Of a stretch of DNA of 12,591 bases, positions 6,467 to 11,258 are shown one piece after another (position 1 is the first letter of the stretch; each line of letters opens with the position of its first letter). The translations under genes and the position numbers were made by a program. The notes beneath the pieces are model-generated. The model was not told where the DNA came from, made no database searches, and worked only from the letters and a program-made list of their open reading frames with translations. The stretch covers positions 1 to 12,591 of the forward strand of contig DASZHJ010000340.1 of the NCBI GenBank assembly GCA_035938015.1, read 5' to 3'. Origin of the DNA: DASZHJ01 sp035938015. GTDB taxonomy: Bacteria; Pseudomonadota; Alphaproteobacteria; ATCC43930; CGMCC-115725.

Positions 6467-7439
6467 GCAGATCGACCCCGTTGTTCAGGCGAGAGCAGAA
6501 CGGATCAGGGGCGTCCCAGCGCCCGTGAAAGGCGTAAGCCGTCGATCGACATCCACCATTGGTGCCCTGGCTTGCGCTGCAGTCCGAGCACGACCGCTCA
6601 ACTTCACCCGAGCGCAATCTTCTGTAAAGCGGATCCTTGTGCCAAGTGTCGAGAAAAGACATCGATTTGATGTTTCCGTAATTCACATACTCGCGCAGAT
6701 ACACGCAGCCGATCGAATTCCCGACGGCGTCGACCGTGGCGCTCTGCCAGCAACAATTGTGATCGCGCGGATGCCAAGACTGCATGATGCCGAGACCGGG
6801 CGGCGGATCGAGGGACTCGATGACCTGCATCTGCTCGTCGAGCGAGAGGGCGACCTCGTTCCAGCAGCGCTTGGCTCGACCGAGCGGATACAAGCGGAGA
6901 ATTCCGACCCGTTCGGCACCCAGCCGATGCGCGAGCTTGAGCAGTCCCTGCATCTCGCCGACGTTGCGCCGATTGAGGATGGTGAGCACGTCGGTCGGAA
7001 TCCCGGCTGCGACGAGCTCCGCGACCGCATTGCAGGCGCGCTCGAAACTACCGCGCGTGCCGGCGAGGTCGTCATGGGTGTCCGCGTTTGCGCCCATCAG
7101 GTCGACCAGCACGCGGCCGACACCGATCGCCTTGAGCTCGCGCGCCTTGGTCCCGTCGACCAGGCGGCCGTTCGTCCGAAGCAGGGTCATGAGCTTTCGG
7201 CTGCAGTGGCGCAGCACGTCCATCATGTCGGAGCGGTGCAACGGCTCGCCGCCCTCGATATAGACCTGCATGAATCCATGCTCGACGAGATAATCGATGA
7301 AGCGCATCCACGCCTCACCGGTCAGCTCCTCGCCCGATGGCTCCTGGGAGCAATCGCAGTAGCACAGCTTGCAGGCTTGGTTGCACGCCTTGGTGATCGA
7401 GAGCGTGATCTTTACGGGATCCTCGAGATAGCTCCGCAT
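6405..7439 (-). CDS. Radical SAM/SPASM peptide- or protein-modifying enzyme
   Basis: This 344-residue enzyme carries the radical SAM CX3CX2C motif at C19, C23, C26 (ACNQACKLC), which holds the 4Fe-4S cluster that cleaves S-adenosylmethionine, and the SAM-binding EGGEP at 62-66. From about residue 229 it has a SPASM auxiliary-cluster domain: C230, C245 (IGCVYLREYVNYGNI), C284 and C287, C297 (GGCRSTAY) and C315 (DPFC). The usual CX2CX5CX3C run reads CX2CX5TX3C, with Thr293 where a cysteine is expected. C28 and C30 add an unusual cysteine-rich patch beside the SAM cluster. SPASM enzymes such as PqqE and AlbA make C-C or C-S crosslinks in ribosomal peptides, usually with a PqqD-type partner, which is the next gene. 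ATG 7439 is the only in-frame start before an upstream stop; its ribosome site is weak. The exact reaction cannot be told from sequence. Confidence 0.9.
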   Translation of the reverse strand: MRSYLEDPVKITLSITKACNQACKLCYCDCSQEPSGEELTGEAWMRFIDYLVEHGFMQVYIEGGEPLHRSDMMDVLRHCSRKLMTLLRTNGRLVDGTKARELKAIGVGRVLVDLMGANADTHDDLAGTRGSFERACNAVAELVAAGIPTDVLTILNRRNVGEMQGLLKLAHRLGAERVGILRLYPLGRAKRCWNEVALSLDEQMQVIESLDPPPGLGIMQSWHPRDHNCCWQSATVDAVGNSIGCVYLREYVNYGNIKSMSFLDTWHKDPLYRRLRSGEVERSCSDCSASQGTNGGCRSTAYAFHGRWDAPDPFCSRLNNGVDLRVLPKGLLEKGPQRPDPAAA

Positions 7440-7541
7440 GACCGATACCCACGGATTTTGCGCTCATGCGCCTGCGCGAGGCCGATCCAGCGTGGCGCGA
7501 ACTATCGCTAAAGACTGATCCGGGTTACGAGGATCGCTGCC

Positions 7542-7570
7542 AACATAGGGATATACTTGGCCTCTGCCAA
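7542..7570 (-). promoter_or_regulatory. Candidate sigma-70 promoter for the radical SAM operon
   Basis: On the minus strand TTGGCA (7565-7570) and TATGTT (7542-7547) are 17 bp apart, an ideal spacing. Transcription would begin near 7535, leaving a leader of about 95 nt before the radical SAM start. The call rests on hexamer similarity only. Apart from this, the 7440-7685 gap shows no convincing gene on either strand. Confidence 0.35.
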
Positions 7571-7685
7571 GCGACGGCGGTGTCGATCGTGCAGCAAATT
7601 GACACGGGGCACTACCGTGGTCGCCAGGCCCTCGAGGCGCAGATTCAAAGGGGCGCCCGGAGTGTCAAACCCACCCAGGAGGAGA

Positions 7686-8675
7686 ATGACCGTGACGCGA
7701 CACCTCAAGCAATCCCTCGCAAGCGTCATTCCGCTGCTTGCCCTCGCGGCGAGCCTCGCCTCGGCGGTCGCGGACACCACGCCGCTCCGCGTCACCATGT
7801 TCTCGGGGCCGCAGGACCTCGCGGTTTTCGTCGCGCAAGAGGAGGGCCTCTATGCTCAGCGCGGCCTCGCCGTCGAGGTGAGCATCACGCCCAACTCCCA
7901 GGCGCTGCGCGACGGCATGGCCAACGGCAGCATCGACATCGCCTCCTCGGGCGTCGACAACGCGGTCTATATGGTCGACACCGGCAAGGCCGACGTGGTC
8001 ATCGTCGCCGGCGGCGACGACAGCATGAATGAGCTGATGGTGCGACCGGAGATCCGCGCCTACGAGGAGCTTCGCGGCAAGACCGTGCTGGTCGATGCGC
8101 CCAATACGGCCTACGCCTTCCAGCTCTACAAGATGCTGGCGCTCAATGGCGTCACGCGCGGCGATTATACGGTCGTCTCCAAGGGTGGTACCGCGCAGCG
8201 CCTGGCGGCCCTGCGCGAGGACAAGAGCAATGCCGCGACCATGCTGAACTTGCCGTGGAATATCGCCGCCGAGAAAGAAGGGTTCCACAGCCTCGGCAGC
8301 GCCGTGCAGGCGCTCGGGCCCTATCAGGGCACCGGCGTCTGGGTGCGACGCGACTGGGCGGCGGCCCATGCCGACACGCTGGTCAAGTATTTGCAGTCGA
8401 CGATCGAGGGTTTGCGTTGGGCGCGGGAAACATCCAGCCGCACCGCCGCCGCAACCATTCTGGCGCGCCATCTCAAGATCGAGCAGAACCTCGCCGAGGC
8501 GGCGGTCGAGCGGGCGCTCGCCCCGGGCGGCGGAATCGCCGTCGATGCGCGCCTCGACCTCCAAGGCTTCCGCAACACGCTGGCGCTCCGCGCTGACATG
8601 GAAGCCGGCGCACCGCAACCGGCCGAGAAGTACCTCGATCTCTCCTACTACGAGCGGGCGCTCTCGGGGCTTTGA
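7686..8675 (+). CDS. Periplasmic substrate-binding protein of an ABC importer, NMT1/TauA/SsuA-like
   Basis: This 329-residue protein starts with a Sec signal peptide (basic n-region, then a hydrophobic core about 12-28, probable cleavage after ASAVA). The mature part begins LRVTMFSGPQDLAVFVAQEEGLYAQRGLAVEV, the usual opening of the NMT1/TauA/SsuA family that delivers sulfonates, pyrimidines, nitrate-like or other small solutes to ABC permeases. IDIASSGVDNAVYMVDTGKADVVIVAGG and GKTVLVDAPNTAYAF follow the family's two-lobe pattern. No lipobox cysteine is seen. The AGGAGG at 7677-7682 is only 3 nt from ATG 7686 but 9 nt from an in-frame GTG at 7692, so the true start may be two codons later. No permease or ATPase gene adjoins it; it converges on two VOC genes. 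The ligand is not predictable. Confidence 0.88.
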   Translation: MTVTRHLKQSLASVIPLLALAASLASAVADTTPLRVTMFSGPQDLAVFVAQEEGLYAQRGLAVEVSITPNSQALRDGMANGSIDIASSGVDNAVYMVDTGKADVVIVAGGDDSMNELMVRPEIRAYEELRGKTVLVDAPNTAYAFQLYKMLALNGVTRGDYTVVSKGGTAQRLAALREDKSNAATMLNLPWNIAAEKEGFHSLGSAVQALGPYQGTGVWVRRDWAAAHADTLVKYLQSTIEGLRWARETSSRTAAATILARHLKIEQNLAEAAVERALAPGGGIAVDARLDLQGFRNTLALRADMEAGAPQPAEKYLDLSYYERALSGL

Positions 8676-8703
8676 TCTCGCTCCGGGCGCGTCGGCCCGA
8701 GCC

Positions 8704-9126
8704 TCAGCGTTTCTTCTTGCGCGTCGGCCGCGTCGGGTAGTGCATGCCCTCGAGCTTGAGCCCGTCGGGGTCCAGGAAGAAGACGGCGTAATAGCCGCCC
8801 GAGTAATACTCGGCGGCGGGGTCCACGATGGTGACCTTCTTCTTTCTCAGGAACGCCTCGAGGTCAAACACGTCCTGCCGCTTGCCGAGCTCGAAGGCGT
8901 AATGGTGGAAACCGATGTCGCCGATGCGGTGCTTGTGGCGCTTGCCCTCGCGGTCGGCCTCGCCGATCCAGAACAGCGTCTTGCCGTTGCTCCAGCCGGC
9001 GGCGTCGGCATAGTCGTACTTGCGCTTGAACCCCAGGAAGCCCAGGACATCGTCGTAGAACCGCTTCGACTTCGCGAAGTCGGAGACGCGGATCACCAGG
9101 TGATCGATGCCGACGACGCGCGGCAC
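8704..9126 (-). CDS. VOC superfamily protein (glyoxalase/bleomycin resistance/dioxygenase fold)
   Basis: This 140-residue protein has a two-module VOC pattern: GIDHLVIRVSDFAKSKRFYDDVLGF, then GFHHYAFEL and ending YAVFFLDPDGLKLEGMHY. Candidate metal ligands are H9, one of H74/H75, and E126, the usual positions in metal-dependent VOC enzymes, so it could be a lyase, isomerase or dioxygenase; the substrate is unknown. The C-terminus is a basic tail (TRPTRKKKR). The GTG start at 9126 has GAGG 6 nt upstream, inside the 19-nt gap after the preceding VOC gene. That spacing indicates a two-gene operon. It converges with the binding-protein gene across 28 bp. Confidence 0.88.
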   Translation of the reverse strand: MPRVVGIDHLVIRVSDFAKSKRFYDDVLGFLGFKRKYDYADAAGWSNGKTLFWIGEADREGKRHKHRIGDIGFHHYAFELGKRQDVFDLEAFLRKKKVTIVDPAAEYYSGGYYAVFFLDPDGLKLEGMHYPTRPTRKKKR

Positions 9127-9145
9127 GGGGCGCCTCGGCGGCGAT

Positions 9146-9616
9146 CTACTTCGCGGGCTCGGTCGCCTTGACCTTTCGCTCCGGCACCGTCACCTCGGCG
9201 ACGCCCGCGGGTGCGGCACCCACCCAGGGATGGTCGGCGAGATCGAACACCACGCCATCGGGCCCGCGGAACTTGGTCTCGTAATAGGAATTCGCGGTAT
9301 GCGGATCCGCCTTCATGAAGCAGGGCGCGCCCATCTCCTCGAGCTTCTTCTCGTAGTCCGCGATGTCGTCCACCAGGATGCCGAAATGATGCACGCCGAC
9401 GTAATCGAGGCCGCGGCCGAGCTGGTCGACGTTCTGGAACTTGAGGATCGCCAGGTTGAGCGTGCCGTCGCTTAGGTAAAAGCCCCAGGCGATCGCCTTG
9501 GGGTTGTCGGGGCTGCCGGCGCGGCCGACTTCCTTGAAACCGAACGCCTCCTTGTAGAACGCGGCGGTCTTCACGGGGTCGTTGGTCGCGAGCGCGATGT
9601 GCCTGATCTTCGGCAT
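9146..9616 (-). CDS. VOC superfamily protein (glyoxalase/dioxygenase fold), first of a tandem pair
   Basis: This 156-residue protein opens IRHIALATNDPVKTAAFYKEAFGFKEV and has a second module with VGVHHFGILVDDIADYEKKLEEMG, then FRGPDGVVFDLADHPW. Candidate metal ligands are H6, H76 or H77, and D125 (acidic, in place of the more usual Glu). A hydrophilic tail of about 25 residues follows the fold. The start is firm: ATG 9616 has a perfect AGGAGG 7 nt upstream. It lies 19 nt ahead of the second VOC gene, but the two proteins are only distantly alike, so they are more likely functional partners or old paralogues than a recent duplication. The reaction is unknown. Confidence 0.9.
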   Translation of the reverse strand: MPKIRHIALATNDPVKTAAFYKEAFGFKEVGRAGSPDNPKAIAWGFYLSDGTLNLAILKFQNVDQLGRGLDYVGVHHFGILVDDIADYEKKLEEMGAPCFMKADPHTANSYYETKFRGPDGVVFDLADHPWVGAAPAGVAEVTVPERKVKATEPAK

Positions 9617-9666
9617 GAAGCTTCCTCCTGGGATCGAGTCCGTGCGCGAATGCTGAATGATCTAGC

Positions 9667-9694
9667 ACGCGGGCCCGGCCCAGCAAACCCGCGT
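9667..9694 (-). terminator. Weak hairpin between the 104-residue hypothetical and the VOC pair
   Basis: ACGCGGG at 9667-9673 pairs exactly with CCCGCGT at 9688-9694 around a 14-nt loop, just past the stop at 9705. There is no T-tract on the minus strand, so it could be a Rho-assisted terminator or nothing. Confidence 0.25.
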
Positions 9695-9704
9695 CGATGC
9701 ACCC

Positions 9705-10019
9705 TTATGAGGGCATGGTAAGCGTCAGCATCACCGCGTCCTTGGCCACCTGCAGCGTTTTGATTGCGCGGCGGGCGATGGGGATGCCGCGCTCCTTGCA
9801 ATGCAGCAGGACGGCAGCCGCGATCTCGTTCTCCTGGAAGGTCACTTTGGGGCCGGCGGGCGCGGGCTCGAAGCTGGCGCTGACACCGCCATCGTTCGAG
9901 AAAGTCAGCGCTGCGATGCCGCCGCTGGCGGCGAGGCGGCCGGTCTTCACGCAATATTGGGCGATGGCTTGCTTAATTTCAGCGTTGGTGAATGTGATGA
10001 TCCGCGTTTCGGTCGGCAT
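9705..10019 (-). CDS. Hypothetical protein, 104 residues
   Basis: I do not recognise a named domain. The N-terminal part (ITFTNAEIKQAIAQYCVKTGRL) looks like a helix, followed by strands (IAALTFSNDGGVSASFEP, then GPKVTFQENEIAAAVLLHCKERGIPIAR) and a last segment AIKTLQVAKDAVMLTLTM. It is probably a small soluble alpha/beta protein with two roughly similar halves (TFTNAEIKQAIAQYC and TFQENEIAAAVLLHC). The Asn/Glu-X-Glu-Ile helix and a Cys recur in both, hinting at an internal duplication. The start is well supported by GGGGAG with its last G 7 nt from ATG 10019. It has its own candidate promoter and follows a strong terminator, so it is probably independent of the upstream small-peptide unit. 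Confidence 0.75.
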   Translation of the reverse strand: MPTETRIITFTNAEIKQAIAQYCVKTGRLAASGGIAALTFSNDGGVSASFEPAPAGPKVTFQENEIAAAVLLHCKERGIPIARRAIKTLQVAKDAVMLTLTMPS

Positions 10020-10060
10020 GCCGGAACTCCCCGCTGATGCGTTCTGGCGAACCAGCTTGA

Positions 10061-10101
10061 TCTAGAGCCGAATTTGCATGCTTTGCCAACTCTAAAGAGT
10101 T
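10061..10101 (-). promoter_or_regulatory. Candidate promoter with overlapping palindrome, upstream of the 104-residue hypothetical
   Basis: On the minus strand TTGGCA (10084-10089) lies 17 bp from TCTAGA (10061-10066; only 3 of 6 consensus matches). The palindrome AACTCTAAAGAGTT (10088-10101) overlaps the outer edge of the -35 box and could be an operator. The leader to the ATG at 10019 would be about 35 nt. This is inference from spacing and symmetry. Confidence 0.3.
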
Positions 10102-10110
10102 AATGCGATC

Positions 10111-10146
10111 AAAACAAAGAAGGGCTGCTCTCACGAGCAGCCCTTC
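10111..10146 (-). terminator. Strong intrinsic terminator of the small-peptide unit
   Basis: A perfect 12-bp stem (10119-10130 with 10135-10146, GC-rich GAAGGGCTGCTC arm) closes a 4-nt loop. On the minus strand it is followed at once by TTTGTTTT. The plus strand has no T-tract after the stem, so the terminator works leftward, ending transcripts that enter from about 10300. Confidence 0.85.
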
Positions 10147-10161
10147 CATTGTCGGACCGCG

Positions 10162-10180
10162 CTCCGGCTTCTGACCGGAG
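10162..10180 (-). other. Small hairpin between the 25-codon ORF and its terminator
   Basis: CTCCGG and CCGGAG pair perfectly (6 bp) around a 7-nt loop, 11 nt past the stop codon and 15 nt before the terminator stem. A further stem overlaps the last codons of the ORF (CCTCG 10205-10209 with CGAGG 10217-10221). This chain of hairpins could stabilise the short mRNA or take part in attenuation. Confidence 0.45.
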
Positions 10181-10190
10181 AAACGTCAGG

Positions 10191-10268
10191 TCAGGCGGCG
10201 TGGACCTCGACAGTGGCGAGGATCCAGGTCCGAGTCCCTGAGGATCGCGGCGTGAGACAATGAGACAC
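10191..10268 (-). CDS. Small ORF encoding a 25-residue peptide of unknown function
   Basis: A GTG at 10268, 7 nt after an exceptional Shine-Dalgarno (AAAGGAGG within a longer match), opens a 25-codon frame that begins MSHCLTPR and ends WILATVEVHAA before TGA. One Cys (C4), one Trp (W15) and two His (H3, H23) are present. It has no signal peptide, no clear membrane span and no run of a single amino acid of the kind found in classic attenuation leaders. The unit around it is complete: candidate promoter at 10307-10335, ribosome site, ORF and intrinsic terminator, giving an RNA of about 190 nt. I know no named family for it. It could be a functional small protein, a leader or arrest peptide, or the coding part of a dual-function RNA. 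Translation is inferred from the ribosome site, not proven. Confidence 0.6.
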   Translation of the reverse strand: MSHCLTPRSSGTRTWILATVEVHAA

Positions 10269-10284
10269 TGGATCACCTCCTTTC
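10269..10284 (-). promoter_or_regulatory. Extended Shine-Dalgarno matching nearly the full 16S rRNA 3' tail
   Basis: The minus strand reads GAAAGGAGGTGATCCA, complementary over about 16 nt to the conserved 3' end of 16S rRNA (GGATCACCTCCTTTC on the plus strand). Ordinary sites pair over 4-6 nt. It precedes the GTG at 10268 with ideal spacing from the GGAGG core. Confidence 0.75.
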
Positions 10285-10306
10285 AATGGTTGCGAACAGG
10301 TGCCTT

Positions 10307-10335
10307 AATATACAAGCCCCGCCATTGGCTTGGAA
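10307..10335 (-). promoter_or_regulatory. Candidate promoter for the small-peptide unit
   Basis: On the minus strand TTCCAA (10330-10335, poor match) is 17 bp from TATATT (10307-10312, good match). Transcription would start near 10300, about 16 nt before the extended Shine-Dalgarno. The A/T-rich -10 stands out in a GC-rich neighbourhood. Confidence 0.45.
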
Positions 10336-10354
10336 GCGCGAACCGCGCGATTGT

Positions 10355-10375
10355 GGTCAATAGCACCGATTGACC
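10355..10375. repeat. Perfect inverted repeat between the small-peptide unit and crcB
   Basis: GGTCAAT (10355-10361) and ATTGACC (10369-10375) form a perfect 7-bp inverted repeat around 7 nt. It lies in the shared upstream region of the leftward peptide unit and rightward crcB. The adjacent GCGCGAACCGCGC (10337-10349) adds a second symmetric block. The symmetry suits a dimeric regulator, or a leader hairpin if transcribed. The role is inferred. Confidence 0.4.
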
Positions 10376-10433
10376 GAAGGGCCGCGCTCCTCAAGGATGG
10401 CCGTCGGGTTCCCCCCAGCGGGCCGAGGCAGGA

Positions 10434-10832
10434 TTGCTCATTTACTTCTGGATTGCCGTCGGCAGCGCCTTGGGCGGCGTGGCACGATATTGGCTCTCGG
10501 GGTTCGTCGCCGAGCGGTTCGGGCAGACGTTTCCCTGGGGCACTCTCATCGTCAACGTGTCGGGGTCCTTCGTGATCGGCTTCTTCGGCACGCTCACTGG
10601 ACCGGACGGCCGCGTGTTGGTCAGCAGTGCGGCTCGACAGTTCGTCATGATCGGCATCTGCGGCGGCTATACCACGTTCTCCTCCTTCAGCATCCAGACG
10701 CTGACGCTGGCGCAAGACGGCGAATGGCTCTGGGCCGGGGCCAACATCGTGCTTTCCGTGGTGTTGTGCCTGCTGGGGGTTTGGCTCGGCCATATTGCGG
10801 CGCTCGCGCTCAACGGTCTCAAGGGAGCCTAG
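10434..10832 (+). CDS. crcB: Fluoride ion channel CrcB/Fluc
   Basis: This 132-residue inner-membrane protein has four hydrophobic spans and all the Fluc landmarks. These are GSALGGVARYWLSG at 10-23, GTLIVNVSGSFVIGF at 36-50 with the pore Asn (N41), and GGYTTFSSFS at 77-86 with the paired pore phenylalanines F82 and F85. Fluc proteins form antiparallel dimers that export fluoride from the cytoplasm and so protect enolase and pyrophosphatase; the length is typical. The start is TTG at 10434, giving MLIYFWIAVG, with GAGG ending 5 nt upstream. The DUF190 gene follows 4 nt after the stop, clearly in the same operon. I searched upstream for the fluoride riboswitch pattern (GATGG ... TGATG with a pseudoknot) and did not find a convincing one. 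Confidence 0.95.
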   Translation: MLIYFWIAVGSALGGVARYWLSGFVAERFGQTFPWGTLIVNVSGSFVIGFFGTLTGPDGRVLVSSAARQFVMIGICGGYTTFSSFSIQTLTLAQDGEWLWAGANIVLSVVLCLLGVWLGHIAALALNGLKGA

Positions 10833-10836
10833 ACTC

Positions 10837-11178
10837 ATGCAGCCGCCCGAGAATGCCGTCTTGCTGCGGATCTTCCTCGGCCAGGACGAACGCCACGAGC
10901 ATCAGCCGCTTTACGAGGCGATCGTCATGAAGGCGCGCGAGCACCACCTTGCGGGTGCGACCGTGCTGCGGGGCTCTCTGGGTTTCGGCCATTCCAGCCG
11001 CATCCACACGACCAAGGTGCTGCGGCTGTCCCAGGATTTGCCGATGGTGGTGGAGATCGTCGACGCCGAGGCGAAGATCACCGCCTTCCTGCCGGTGCTC
11101 GAGACCATGATCGGTAGCGGCTTGGTAACGCTGGAGAAAGTGCAAGTCCTACGCTACGGGCCGAGCGCCAAGCCCTGA
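10837..11178 (+). CDS. DUF190 family protein, CrcB partner
   Basis: This 113-residue cytosolic protein matches DUF190: LLRIFLGQDERHEHQPLYEAIVMKAREHHLAGATVLRGSLGFG, followed by a VVEIVDAEAKITAFLPVLE segment. DUF190 proteins have a PII-like (GlnB-type) ferredoxin fold and are often encoded beside, or fused to, CrcB. They are presumed to modulate or sense in relation to the channel, but the ligand is not established. ATG 10837 is 4 nt past the crcB stop. Its GGGAG (10823-10827) lies in the last codons of crcB, 9 nt upstream, so the genes are translationally linked. The frame stays open upstream to 10795 inside crcB, which I judge not to be coding. Confidence 0.9.
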   Translation: MQPPENAVLLRIFLGQDERHEHQPLYEAIVMKAREHHLAGATVLRGSLGFGHSSRIHTTKVLRLSQDLPMVVEIVDAEAKITAFLPVLETMIGSGLVTLEKVQVLRYGPSAKP

Positions 11179-11191
11179 TCCCCGCGGTTGC

Positions 11192-11210
11192 GGCATCGGA
11201 TGTTGATGCC
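11192..11210 (+). other. Weak hairpin between DUF190 gene and ftsH
   Basis: GGCATC and GATGCC pair over 6 bp around a 7-nt loop in the 80-nt gap after the DUF190 stop. No T-tract follows, so read-through from crcB into ftsH is possible. Confidence 0.25.
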
Positions 11211-11258
11211 TATGTCTGCTGAAGGGCGCCTGGGCCAGGGCGGGCCCGGGAGACGATC

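Noticed and set aside
7280..7466. Short minus-strand ATG frame beginning at 7466 (MSAKSVGIGHAE) overlapping the radical SAM start, considered as precursor
   Set aside because: It has no ribosome site, and beyond the first ten codons it is simply the alternative frame of the radical SAM gene.
6525..7511. Open frame of 328 codons antisense to the radical SAM gene
   Set aside because: The radical SAM frame has exact motifs (CX3CX2C, EGGEP, SPASM); the plus frame has no recognisable pattern.
7508..7798. Minus-strand frame of 96 codons upstream of the radical SAM gene, considered as precursor peptide
   Set aside because: Much of it is antisense to the signal-peptide region of the binding-protein gene; no ribosome site near a sensible start and no leader/core pattern.
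10269..10284. Plus strand matches the 3' end of 16S rRNA (GGATCACCTCCTTTC)
   Set aside because: Only about 16 nt match and no other rRNA sequence surrounds it. Read on the minus strand it is a Shine-Dalgarno correctly placed before a start codon, so it is not an rRNA fragment.
10376..10433. Possible fluoride riboswitch (GGATGGCC followed by CCCCCC) before crcB
   Set aside because: The second conserved TGATG element, matching P1 strands and the AAC/pseudoknot pattern could not be aligned; left as not found, pending a covariance-model search.
10305..10930. Several long frames on both strands across crcB
   Set aside because: They overlap the firmly identified crcB and give Arg/Pro-rich products without motifs.
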